This document shows, piece after piece, positions 1-11,671 of a stretch of 64,000 nt of DNA. The position numbers were made by a program, and so were the translations under genes. The notes under the pieces were generated by a model that saw only the letters and a list, made by a program, of their open reading frames with translations, was not told the DNA's origin and did no database searches. Source of the DNA: Siphonodentalium dalli (lineage: Eukaryota; Mollusca; Scaphopoda; Gadilida; Siphonodentaliidae); assembly GCA_032622095.1 (NCBI GenBank), contig CP136069.1, positions 158,337,043 to 158,401,042 of the forward strand. Reading direction: 5' to 3'. Position 1 is the stretch's first letter, and the number at the start of each line of letters is the position of its first letter.

Positions 1-290
1 CGCAATTTGATACCTACTGTTACTTTTGTCCCAGGAGTGTTTCGGTGGGTCAAATCATGACCCTGACCTGATCTTAACATTCAAAATTGTCAATTCAAGG
101 TCAAATCGGGTAAAGCCGGGCGGATTTCGACGGGTACTTTTGTCGTGACTTTTGTCCGGGGAGTGTTTTGGACGGGTCAAATCGTGACCCCGACATGACC
201 TTCACCTTTAAAATAGTCAATTCAAGGTTAAATCGCGCAATTCTCCGAAAATCAGAGGGGAACATCCCGGACGAAGTCGGGTCCACCAGC
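1..290 (-). repeat. Two units of the ~130-bp AGGTCA-rich repeat, inverted copy
   Basis: This is the reverse complement of the repeat array at 38390-38930. It shares the TCAAGGTCA-type core, the stretch about gacaaaagta and the end piece reading 'ggtggacccgacttcgtccg' on the opposite strand. Two units are visible and the left side is cut by the window edge. No protein is supported here. Confidence 0.75.
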
Positions 291-479
291 TACTATTATA
301 TATTTCTAGATTTAGTTACAAACTAAATACCTGTATATTGTACAAAGAAATGTTTGACAAATATATCTGTATCAATATTACCATGCGGGTCATTAAAATA
401 GATACGACGAAACAAATTTTGAAGGGTGCATGTATCAGGTAAATTTTTATATTTCAAATGATGACAGGAATGCGGAAAG

Positions 480-1800
480 TTGAAGTACCTATATATACGT
501 AATACTGGCTATCCGCATGAAGAGATATACATGTATATAAAAACCAAAATAGAAGATGACTGCTGGCGACAATGTTTTCCAAAAAAATTCAAAGCATTCG
601 ATAGCTCCCATCTAGTTGTCAACCCGAAGATCAATATGAAGTTTGGTGACTATCAGATGAGGGATATGTCTGTACAGTTGCTAAACAATTCAGTCATGCA
701 AAAGAGGATCAAAGAGTAAGATACCAAATTGCTGCCTGTGGTAATGTTTTTTAACGAAATTCGGGAAAATAGATTACTCTCACGCTGGTTATCCAGAAGA
801 TCATTGTGGAATCTGGTGACGATCGACAAGGGGTGTCGTCTGTGGGATCAACCAAATTATTTAGCCATAAAAATAGTAAAATTGAATATCACCGCTGGCA
901 GTGATGTCTTCACAAGGACAGTTTGAGAACAAAATATGGCTCACATCTAGCGGTGACCCAAAATATCCACATGAGAAAAGGTTCTCCAATAAAAGCTGGC
1001 TGCAGGGTGCGCCAATTGATTCAAATTCGAAATTTAGCAGGGTGTACTGCTTGTGGCCATGTTTTCCCCGCAAATTTGATAGACTGATGGACAAAACCAC
1101 TGAATCCGTTGAATCAATATACATGTATACATTGATTAATTTATATGCATTGTTATACACAGTACTGGTATATAAAGGTACTGAAAATAACTATATTACT
1201 AGTATACATAAAATAAGCCATATCATGGCTATGGGTTCATGCCAGCTGAGAACTTGGTGTGAATTAAAGAGTGGTGGTTTCTCAAGCATATCTAACCCTC
1301 CACGTTAGAAACATGCCATTAAATGTCATAAGTATAATCTAGCTTGAGGACAGAAGTGATCCATAAAACTCCCCTTAATTCAACCAGGTCCTCGCGCGAT
1401 GTATGGTCGATCACATGATGATCTAGGCGGGGTTAGAATTGTTGTATAAAAACAGCACTGCGTGTAAATATAAAATAAAATAGTGCTACATCTTATTACA
1501 GATTATTGCCAAAATAAAGTTTCAGTGACACTCTATCCGAAGAGGGGAATAATTTCATCTGTTACAGTCAATGGAGCAATTATGAATCTGGAAAGGTGAA
1601 ATTTCTAAGTAATACTAGATATCGACATAACGCGATAACATATAACGTAAATGCAATATGGCCACTGGCGACCATTTTTTCCTATGAAATAAAAAAACTA
1701 TTTGATAGCTCTCATCTGATAGATCAATATCAAGATAAATATGAAGTTTGGTGATGATCGGATGAGTGAAATGGACTGTGGTCTGTGCTAAACGGTTTGG
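480..1800. repeat. Degenerate dispersed repeat, several decayed units
   Basis: Related blocks recur at about 540-720, 780-1090 and 1655-1800. They share phrases such as 'gatcaatatgaagtttggtg', 'ctggcgac' and 'gatagctc', with indels and stops between them. The short open frames are not alike in protein terms from unit to unit, so I read this as decayed non-coding repeat and not as a gene. The element class is not recognised. Confidence 0.5.
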
Positions 1801-1808
1801 TAATGCTT

Positions 1809-2277
1809 AAAAAGATTCTTACCTTAATATTTTTATGTTCACTTTATAAACTTCACTGAGTCATATTTGTCATGTATTGAGTTTGATATATTTTGTTAAC
1901 AGTTTATAAATTATGTATGTCTCATGTTTGTTATTTTAATTTATGTGTTTATTATCATTAAATAAAGTTGCATTCCTTAAAAAGATTCTTACCTCAATGT
2001 TTTTATGTTCACTTTATAAACTTCACTGAGTCATATTTGTCATGTATTGAGTTTGATATCTTTTGTTAACAGTTTATAAATTATGTATGTCTCATGTTTG
2101 TTATTTTAATTTATGTGTTTATTATCATTAAATAAAGTTGCATTCCTTAAAAAGATTCTTACCTCAATGTTTTTATGTTCACTTTGTAAACTCCACTGAG
2201 TCATCTTTGTCATGTATTGAATTTGATATCTTTTGTTAACAGTTTATAAATTATGTATGTCTCGTGTTCGTTATTAT
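1809..2277. repeat. 170-bp tandem repeat, about 2.75 copies
   Basis: Units begin at 1809, 1979 and 2149, each with 'aaaaagattctt', and are nearly identical. The first two end in 'aataaagttgcattcctt', which contains an AATAAA polyadenylation hexamer and resembles a retroelement 3' end. The third unit breaks off near 2277. The exact 170-bp period is seen directly. That it arose by tandem amplification of a transposon tail is inference. Confidence 0.9.
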
Positions 2278-2279
2278 AT

Positions 2280-4190
2280 TATATACACTTTATAGTGTGT
2301 TTTCAGAACGAAAAACAAAAATGAATAAAATCAACAAATTTGTAAATTTAAAAACAATTCAAACGTTGTTGTATTCCATGTCCCAGCCCAGACATATACA
2401 CCAAATTTCAATAATATTCATTGAGAAACAACGGACAAAACGCTATATAACACCCGCATACATATTTTATTCCGAGCCGGTATCATCCTCGGGTACATGT
2501 TATAGTAGGTTCCGAATTGACACACGTCGACTGGGGCGAGTTGGCCCTGGGGCGATTAGGCCGATTCCGGCACCTTCTATAATTTACCGTATGTATCCGT
2601 TTACGCATAGTTTACTTTAGAAAGTTCCGCAATTAATACCGTAAATAGAGCGACCATATTTGACAGAGAATGCCTCTGTTATTGATTATCAAGTTGCTAT
2701 ACATTAAAAATGACAAATTCACATGCTCGTTCAAGCGCAGTAGTCTATTTTCCCCATGTTAAAGGACATCCACAAATACTAAATAACGCTAACCTACTGC
2801 CGAATGTTTTACACGACAACTGTTAACATATTTGGGCTGAATTCATCTGACGCGGTATTATTCCTCAAAATAAACAACAAAACCATCGTTACTTGGAAAT
2901 GTAGTTTGGGCTAACATTTACATAAATCCTCCACATCATTTATTCGACACACACGTCAGATTAAAAACAGACATGAAGTAAACGGCCAAATTGGCCGAAA
3001 TGATGATATATTTACAATTTCACACAGACTATTTGATATTTGAATGGCCGGTTGGTGCCTAATTTTAATATTCTATATGGACATATTAATCCAGAATGGA
3101 TTGAATTTTGAACAATGATGTCCTATAGTAGGTGAGATGTTGGACAAGTTCGAAATATTGTAACAACACTAGTGGGTGGTTGAGGCAGTCCTGTACCATA
3201 TTCCCGGACACCGCCGTGCATGTGACACGTGGCTATCTAGGGTGATCAGGGTGACAACTGGAGTACATAATAATTGAGTTCAAAAGTCAAACATTGCTCA
3301 GATAATTGAGTCAAGTAGCATTTTGCCTTCTGTAAATGTAGCTTAATTTGATTTCACAGGTAACCGATTGAGACTATATTCCAATTCAACATATCCTCGC
3401 CCAAATACGCACATATTGGACCTATAATGTGAAATAGGTACATAATGTGATTATTGTGTTCTGAAATAAGCAGATAATGGACGCATATCCGCTATTTCGT
3501 TTTATGGCGCCGGCCACAATGAAAATATGTGTTAAAGAACGAAAACATGCAAAGTCGTGAGTTGGCAACTTTGTGTCATTATCCCCGCATAATCTGCTTA
3601 GAATTTACTTATTATGAGTCGATTATGTGACTTTATATTTTATTTATATTATTATATTTTCAGCACATAATTGACTCAAAATACAGATACTGCTATACAA
3701 CACAGAGATAAGCCGCTTTCTCGTGCTCAGGTTTGGTGACACCAACACACCAATCTCGATGCAGCGCGCAGCACGCTTTCGTCCATAGATTGTCGTTGAT
3801 TGTCGTTGATTGTAGAATAATGCGCCGATCCCAGCTTGGGACCAGGTGGTTTCGCGAGACCAAGTCCTGACATGGAACACCGTGATTATTAGGGTGGTCT
3901 AGACCTGAGACCAGAATTCAGCCGACAGAGTTGAAAATAAACAATGTTAATTTCAAAATGTTGTATTGTGCATTCTTGCAGTGCATTATATGAATAAGTA
4001 TACAACAATATAATATGGGATATGTGGTCAGTAATCAGAGGGTTTGTACGTTTGGTATATGTTTCTTTTGGTATGCCTCAGGAGTTTCTCGTTATTGATT
4101 GGGCTTTCTTAATAAATAGAGCAAGATTAGTAAGCGTTCATTTATTACCGCTATTAACCCTTTACCCAACAGAACGGCCATGTGCCAATA
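2280..4190. other. Intergenic, no supported feature
   Basis: AT-rich sequence with only short open frames and no recognisable domain. A small direct repeat ('tgtcgttgat' twice, near 3791) is the only local structure noticed. Confidence 0.5.
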
Positions 4191-4193
4191 TGG

Positions 4194-4440
4194 TCGACTC
4201 GCATATATAAGATAATGCATTGGCTTAACACATATTAAAAATTATAAAATTGTCAAAGAATGTAGAAAAATATTATAAAAATTGTTAAAAAATGTAAGAA
4301 AAAATTATAAAATTGTTAAAGAATGTAAGAAAAAATGGTAAAAAGTGTTAAAACAAGATTTTTATTTTAGGCCAATGCATTCTCTTATATATGCGAGGCG
4401 ACCTATGATCGACTCGCATATATAAGAGAATGCATTGGCA
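4194..4440. mobile_element. Small MITE-like unit with ~26-bp inverted ends plus a third copy of the end
   Basis: An arm beginning 'tcgactcgcatatataag' and running to 'gcattggc' (4194-4224) recurs inverted at 4371-4396, and again in direct orientation at 4409-4440. Between the first two lies an A-rich stretch of short imperfect repeats of the type 'aattgttaaagaatgtaag'. The layout suggests a miniature inverted-repeat element with a partial or solo extra end. No transposase is present. Confidence 0.6.
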
Positions 4441-4799
4441 CAGGGCATAACTGTAACCATCACAATGTGGTCAATGAAACGGTTCCAATGATATCCATAT
4501 TTGTATGGTGTTATTGAGACAGACCGAAGATATTTTAGGCTGTTGAAGCTTTATTTGGGCGTTTTTGGCCGGTTTGTTGGTTAAAGGGTTAAATAGATCG
4601 GTTAGCTTCAATGTGTTAGGTCTTTTACCGGGGTTGTATGTGGAGCATTTGGCTCACTTGTGTGAGAGAACTTGATGGCAACTCAATGTTCTGTCGACAG
4701 GCTATTGCTACAGAGCATATACCGTCTGTATATCAGCAGTTTGTGTGTTTATCGCTCTATATTGCATGTCCCCGCTATCACATTACGTACACTTCAATT

Positions 4800-6790
4800 T
4801 AATAGTTTTAGCAGTTCAAATTTAATATTTTATTCAACTCTCAGAAAATGATACAATATAAACAATCAATATTCAACAGATATACATAACAAATATATGT
4901 TATCTTCCAAACGTGAATATCTTAATATAGTAATGGACAGCATATGTCCTTAATCCGTTCGATTAAAGTGTTTGAGACCCGAACTATATAATTATAAACA
5001 AATATAATGATTGTATAATAATTATCCCACTGGAGATTGTGCTGCAGATACAACTGAAATGTAATTCCATAGTCATGAGATGTATCTCAGCAAATCGTAT
5101 TGAGAAACTAAAATTTTAAATATTGAATATATCTAATATAATGGTTATCCTAACTTCTCCAGCTTCTATCGTTTAATTGTTTGATTCAATTGACATACTA
5201 TGCTTCCTTATAAGTTAACAGTATAATATTACAATAATATGTGTTGTATAGATATATGAATTACAAGTAAGTATTCTCACGGAGGTGAATCTCAGAAAAT
5301 CGTAAGATTAAACATATTGTTAATAACTCATAGATTGGTTCTCCTAATTTCTCCAGCATCTACCATTTAATTCTTCACTTTAATTGCATAACATACATAA
5401 ATCACTATTACATTGCAATTAATATCAGGGCAATTTACACAAAAAGTCATGCAATTAAGATGAATTATTATGATATTAATCAGCATTACACATAAATATC
5501 ATTATATAAGCAATCAATATTCAACAGTTCAAATACATACCAAATAATTGTTTTCATCCAATACGTGAAGTACTTAATGCAGTGGTGTAGAACATATCAC
5601 ATTGATCGGTTCGATTTTATTTTTTTAGATCCGAGAAAAGAACAATTAAGGCAATTATTCCTCTGGTGATTGTGCTGCAGACACCTACATATTCAGGAGG
5701 TATATCTCTCAAATTGTCATGAAGATATTAGTTTTTAAATATTGTAAATATATCATGGAATGGTTCTCATAACTTCTCCTGCTTGTCATTTAATTCTTTG
5801 CTTGAAATTGTTATACCATACATACTTTTAAATTACATTACAGTTAATATTGGGGCAATTTCCACAAATCTCTTGAATGTAAAAATGACTTTTATCATTT
5901 TACGTACAATTTAGTTTAATAGTTTAACAGTTTAAATTTAGTATTTTGTTCAACACGTCATAAATATGACACATTATAAACAAGTACTGTTCTACAGTTA
6001 CAATCATAACATAACAATTTTGTCTTCCAAACGTTAAGTTTTAATGTAGCAGTGATACATTATATTTAAATTTTTGAGATCCGAAATATAGAATTATTGT
6101 AGTAATTATTCCATTGGTGAGTATGATGTAGAAAGATATCTGATGTACAAGTACTAGTTCAGGTGCCAATACTCTGAAACTTTTAAAATTGTTAAATTGT
6201 ACAAATTTGTTATTACTAACAATTGCACTTAACAACAAAGCTTCGTAGTACTGCTGGCCTGGAATATTTGTGAAAACCAAAAGTGGTCTGTAAAGGGAAT
6301 ATCACCAAAACATCTTAATTTGAATTATATTGTATGGCGAATGCCATATGATGGGGACTGGAATCACAGCACGTTAACAGGTTGTGATGTGAGCGACAAT
6401 TGAGAAGTTTTTAGTGATTAGCGCCAGTACTAACAAAACGTGTAACGTAGTTTGTTGGCAACTTTTGCTTACAAATGTCATTGAGAATTTACCAAAGTGA
6501 AATAGGTCTGTAACTAATCCGAAATATAGAACGATGGTAATAATTATTCATCAGGTGATCGTGGTGAAGAGAGATATATGAAGTGCAAATACCTATTCTG
6601 GAGGTATATCTCAGCATTGTCATCAAGATATTATTTTTAAACATAGTGTAGAGATCTCATATAATGGTTCTGATAACTTATCAAGCTTACATCATTGCAT
6701 TCTTGGCTTCAATTGATATTCCATACATGATTTAAATTAAAACTATTACACTACAACTAATATTATGGCATTCATTACAACGATCATCAA
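4800..6790. repeat. Highly diverged long tandem repeat, roughly four partial units
   Basis: Recurring blocks near 4840-5420, 5500-5880, 5920-6180 and 6510-6790 share phrases such as 'gattgtgctgcaga', 'ggaggtatatctc', 'taatggttctcataacttct' and 'caatattcaacag' in the same order. The units are several hundred bases long, AT-rich and heavily diverged. No protein is conserved between units. This is probably an old tandem repeat lying downstream of the lectin-like gene. Confidence 0.55.
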
Positions 6791-8530
6791 AGTTATAATG
6801 AACAAAATGTGAAAATATTTACGACATGTAGTGAACAATATGAAAAAGAAACAACAGAAAGAGCAAATATGAAATTATAAAATGAATACGAAACTCTAAT
6901 ATGTTTCAATACATTTACAAATTTGATTTCCATCCATCCCTATATGTAACTGTACACAAATTATTTGGTTGTATGGGGCTGCACAATATAAAATATGTAA
7001 TCTGGGGGACATAACTGCGAGTCCATGCAGCCTGTGTCGAATGTGGAATTATTTGTTTGATCATTTTATTATCTTCCAAAGCTATTACAGATGAACAAAG
7101 TAAGATATATAGATGTTTATTCTGATCAACTCCGTGTGTTACATGTGGAGAATGGCCTGATTTCTCTCCTCTGAATTTTGTCATCTGCAAGACAATATTT
7201 TGAAATTGCTATGGTAACCTGTTTCTATTTAAAATATTTCTCAGTTCTATCGTATCTCTGTTGGGTAGAATAAGCTAATTTACTGACATTCGTAGTCATG
7301 GTCTGCTTTGCGGTTAAACAAGTAAATGTAAGTTTAAAAAGTTCCACTACGAGTGTTATATTTATCTGCAAACCAATGGGCATAACGCGGTCAGTGAATA
7401 ATGATACGAACAAACCAAAGACAGTCGTTTACGCCGGGCATTCCTATCTAAAATAAAACCCATATTCAGCATATATTATACAGTACCGCCTCCCAAGTTG
7501 GCAAAAATTATTTACTGCGACCATGTATTCAAGACAAATTCCCACTGTTTCCCATGATAATACTTATCATCCATTAAGTCACATTTTAAGAAACCACCAG
7601 ATGTCCGGTATTCAATTAATTGCAAACATTTCCAAGTTGCAATTACAAAACTGCTCATATTGTAACTCAAACTCCAGACAGAGTTATCTCTCATCACTCC
7701 ACTGAGACACCACTGCCACAAGGACATTTGGTAAGGATGTCGTACATGTCCTTAGTTCTTATATTTTATGATTAAAACTGTCTATGTCTGACTCAGTGAA
7801 TAAGGTTCTTACCAATACCGAAAGAATTACCATTATTGATAACTGTTGGTGGTAAAAATAAGATAATAGGTGACTGAATATAGTTCCGACGATACGTATA
7901 ACATTAGATGTATCGGTCCGCCAAGTACCATCCTTTCGGCAGTGATCTGTCTCAGTGATAACGTAGATGGCGCTGTGTGGAGACTGGCTGTAACTATGGT
8001 GTTCGGCGTGACTAATGGCATTTCATTTCACACGTATAGTCCGATTCGATACCAAATTAGTCAAATTTTCAATTTGCATGAAATCGATATTTTAAACTTA
8101 TTGAAATTACCATAATTCGTGTTGCACAGACATCACTAACATCCACAAAGCACCCATCATCCTCAGTATCGCGTTGAAAACAGTACCAAAGATCATAATT
8201 TATTAATCACCTTTGGGCGATATCTTGAACGATCTTGAAGTCATACGATGTATTTCGCATCAGATTTCGGCGAAGAACAATAAAGACGTTTCGCGCTAGT
8301 TATTTCTCCTGATATGATAAAATATAAATAAAGAGCGGTGGTATCAAAGTGTTGTGGAATGTTGAAAAACTCCTTCAAACATTATATAGAGTATGCTTAT
8401 CAATCTGCCATGCATTTATTTCAACGACTTATTTCGATTTCCGATACCTGATAAAAGTGATGTCACAATGTGTAATGTGATGGCCGAAGGTTGCGAGTGA
8501 CATAAGTTGTGGTAAGCATGTAATTAGACA
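6790..8530. other. Intergenic, no supported feature
   Basis: Only short random open frames on both strands. No domain, RNA gene or clear repeat was recognised. Confidence 0.45.
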
Positions 8531-9058
8531 TTTTGCATAACGAACTACTACTTATAATAATTACGAATAGGGTACTACGTCACTATAGTTTGTGTTCTTT
8601 CTATAGGTTGTCGTTTTGCCAAATCCGCAATTGCGATTGCGGGGGATTTCAACAAAACTTAAAAATACATCATATAGTAACAAGTTCGATGTCATTTCTC
8701 TGGTCATCAATGTGGTAGTTAACTCCAAAATGGTGTCCTTGTAATCGCCATGTGGCCTTGATGTCTATATATCATTGGCAAGCAACTCTTTCTTCGCCGC
8801 CAGTCATCGAGCCAATCACTTAATTTAACCTGACAGCAATTTAATTACATGTAAGTACAAAATAATCACGACAATCAGAACAATATCACCTTACTGTGAG
8901 TGGCGATGTGTCATAAACGGACTCTTAGTCGTCAATTCTGAGACAATATCTTTGGACCGTTCGAAACAAGTTACGACTACAACATGTATTAAGCTATTCG
9001 TAATTCTTATCAGTACGTAGTTCATTATGAGAAATATGTCTAATGGTTTACAAGTTCC
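8530..9058 (-). other. 3' flank / probable 3' UTR region of the lectin-like gene, with a paralogous copy at 50 kb
   Basis: This lies immediately downstream of the stop codon of the minus-strand receptor gene. It aligns collinearly with 50038-50650: both share 'gaatagggtactacgtcact', 'caacaaaact..acaaatacatcatat' and, at the far end, 'gtcaattctg' followed by 'agctattcgtaat'. A possible ATTAAA polyadenylation hexamer on the minus strand lies near 8840. The homology is seen directly. The UTR assignment is inferred from position. Confidence 0.5.
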
Positions 9059-9618
9059 TCAAGTTTTGACAATTGTTTTCATTTCATGCTCGTCCTTTCC
9101 GCTGTCAGCCACTTTTCTCCGAAATAGTTTGGGGAATAGCTTAGTGGTATCGAATAGAACCATCACGACGAACGGAACCACAACAAGGATCATCGCCGAT
9201 GCTCCTATCGCTTGTGATGATGGACGTGGATCCGGAATGGAAATCTTCTGTCGTAGCGCCTGGCTTGTCGCGTTCTTGGTTATCTCTAGCTCCTGTACCA
9301 ACTGCTCCATTTTCTTCGCAAGCTCAGATGATGTCATGTTTTTTGATGTCATGGGACTTGCCTGGTCGTGATCGCATAATGCAGTGGTGGCGAAATAACT
9401 GGACGCTGTTGCTGTTATAGTTATTGTTGAAAGCTGTGTGGTTGTCTCTGATGCAGAACACGACGGAGTTATTGTAATTAAACTGGTTTCAGTGGGGGTG
9501 AATGTGGTTATATGTGTTGTAGACTCTTCTGTTTCACATACCGTTGGTGTGACATATACCATTTCTGTTGGACATGTCGCTTGTAAATTCCCAGAAAATA
9601 CATTCGATTGCTGTCCTC
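9059..9618 (-). CDS. Last exon of a CTLD-PAN receptor-like gene: Ser/Thr stalk, transmembrane helix, cytoplasmic tail
   Basis: This is the final exon, ending at TGA. It starts after a good acceptor (pyrimidine-rich 'ttctcttccag') in phase 1, matching the phase-1 donor of the PAN exon. In order it encodes a short segment, a Thr/Ser/Cys-rich stalk likely to be O-glycosylated (three Cys, many TT/ST pairs), a charged heptad-like stretch (ELAKKMEQLVQELE), one hydrophobic helix (ILVVVPFVVMVLF) and a basic tail with FRRK that ends in KTIVKT. This fits a type I membrane protein with a tail of about 30 residues. No ITAM/ITIM-type tyrosine motif is visible in the tail. It could instead be a stand-alone small mucin-like protein beginning at an ATG at 9643, but the matched splice phase favours an exon. 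Confidence 0.65.
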
Positions 9619-10351
9619 CTGGAAGAGAATATGAGCTTGTCATAATTTTAGTTTCTGAATCCAGTCGTGTGACCTTTAGTTATTAAGCATTAAGCATATC
9701 TCGAGTTATGGACTGCTGGTGGTGATTTATCGTCCCATAATATTAAAGTCCGATGGCGGTTTAAGTCTGATATTATAATGGCTTTTTTACATATTCCGCC
9801 CGGTGTCGGGGATAGGTCGATAAGTTTTGTATGGAATAATTATGATACAGAAAACTTATTCAAACATGGACCCAAGGCCCATCGAACTGGTACTTCGCGT
9901 AGTACTATCTACTCAACACACATTGTTATATTTCTCGTGGTCGCATACACTGTCACTTGGTAGGTAGGTGCGATTCTAGGAGCTGTCATCCGAAACAATT
10001 GAGGGACTGCAATAAAAATGCATTGCATTCGTGTCAATTAATATACTAGTACATTCCAATTTCAAGCCTATAAAATGATGTATGTTCAACTTTATTAAAT
10101 CTGAATACTATAAGTTATGGCGATCAATAAGCTGGCATTATGGTTGCATTGGTCCAATGTTTACGATGTTGAAACATAACCGGGAACGGTTATCGGATAA
10201 AGTTGGAAAAGATTTCATGAATATAACACTACTTTGAATGGGTTTCAGGAAACCAGGTTTATTGTAACGAATGTGAGCATTCACAATGGCTTTGGAGTTA
10301 TGTGACCAATATGACGTGTCGCAAAAGATGCAACTCTTACTCCAGTAAGGC

Positions 10352-10460
10352 CCTCCCCCGGTGGATCAGTGGGTAAGGTGCACGATGCAGTAGACAAACA
10401 TAAGCCGTCCAGCGATAAAGGCGACTTGGTTCGAATCCAGGACAGCACGTATTTTGATCA
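10352..10460 (+). mobile_element. tRNA-derived SINE head (Pol III promoter boxes)
   Basis: A box resembling tRNA A box (TGGATCAGTGGG, 10362-10373) is followed about 55 bases later by a perfect B box (GGTTCGAATCC, 10428-10438). The clover-leaf arms do not pair well enough for a functional tRNA gene, so a SINE or tRNA pseudogene is the better reading. The 3' body and tail are not clearly delimited. Confidence 0.55.
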
Positions 10461-11530
10461 ACTTAAAGGGAATGTAACATGATTCGTGTATATGGGCACG
10501 GAGGTTTCTTCTGGCAGTGGAGTGATTTCACAGTGATTTCAACCATGTGCACGGTCTTTACTGCAACCATAAAATTGACACCGTAATATGGTATAGCGGC
10601 TGAAACAAAGATAAACCACAATAAACTACATCACTATCAATTTGTCTTTTTTCCAGCGTGCCACCGTGTACCTCACTTTCACAACGAGATAAAAAATATG
10701 ACATGTATCTTAATTCCTAGACCGATGGAACAAATCAGTAGTCGCAAAAGGCGTTGAAGAAACATATGACAACATATCTGTTATGAAGTTATATTTTTTT
10801 GACATTCTGACAGCCATCTTGCCTAATCTGGCAAGAATAAATTCACTTTCGTGCAACCAATTCCCATGTATTTCTTCAGGGTATTACTTGTTCATTCATT
10901 TCGATAAGTATTCCGCATGTCATTTACAAATTAATCGATAAATGTGTAATACCATTTTCACGAATAACTCAAATTTAAAAGCTCAAATAGCGCAGCCACG
11001 AGAGTGGTTGGTTGCTATTGAAAGCACGAATGCACTGCGACCGGTTGTTGATGTTGCCAACATATGTTATAAGTTATAGTTTTGACAATTTGGTAGCCAA
11101 TCTTGCAAGCATCCACTTTCGTCCAATCAATTTTCAAGTCTAGGGTCTCAATCATTTCAATCATCATCATGGAAAAATGAGAAATTTCAGTAAACTACTT
11201 AAAACATATCCGAATAGTAAACACAAATAAAATAGCATTTCAGCACCTGATTGCCCCCTCACTTTATATGAGCTCTGGGGTCTAACATACAAATTATGGA
11301 TTTGTCCTACGATTTTGCGACATTCACAATGATGAATATATATTCGTAAATTCGACAACATGATTACATGTTGTGGGAGTCTAAGTTTTTAATTAATTTT
11401 TTCAATTATTTTCAACTCATTAACGAATCAAATTTGTGTACCAACCATCCTCAAATCTCTTTATCGCACCAGGAATTCTACCAATCCAACATCCGGAACA
11501 CAGTCAGAGTACATGTCACGGAAATTATCC

Positions 11531-11671
11531 ATTGTTAGACCAATGGTACATTTACGTGATGAATACCGCGACCGGGAGTTGAAACATTGTTAAACCAATG
11601 GTACATTTACGTGATGAGTACCGCGACCGGGTGTTGAAACATTGTTAGACCAATGGTGCATTTACGTGATT
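11531..11671. repeat. 55-bp tandem repeat, about 2.6 copies
   Basis: Units starting 'attgttagaccaatggt' at 11531, 11586 and 11641 are almost identical through 'accgcgaccggg..gttgaaac'. The third is truncated after 'tttacgtgat'. Confidence 0.9.

Noticed and set aside
480-1308. Small protein genes near the left edge
   Set aside because: The frames fall in decayed dispersed repeat units and are not conserved between units.
9438-9686. Plus-strand open frame over the stalk exon
   Set aside because: It is the shadow of the minus-strand Thr/Ser-rich exon; composition and splice evidence favour the minus strand.
10352-10460. Functional tRNA gene
   Set aside because: A and B boxes are present but the acceptor and anticodon arms do not pair convincingly, so SINE or pseudogene is preferred.
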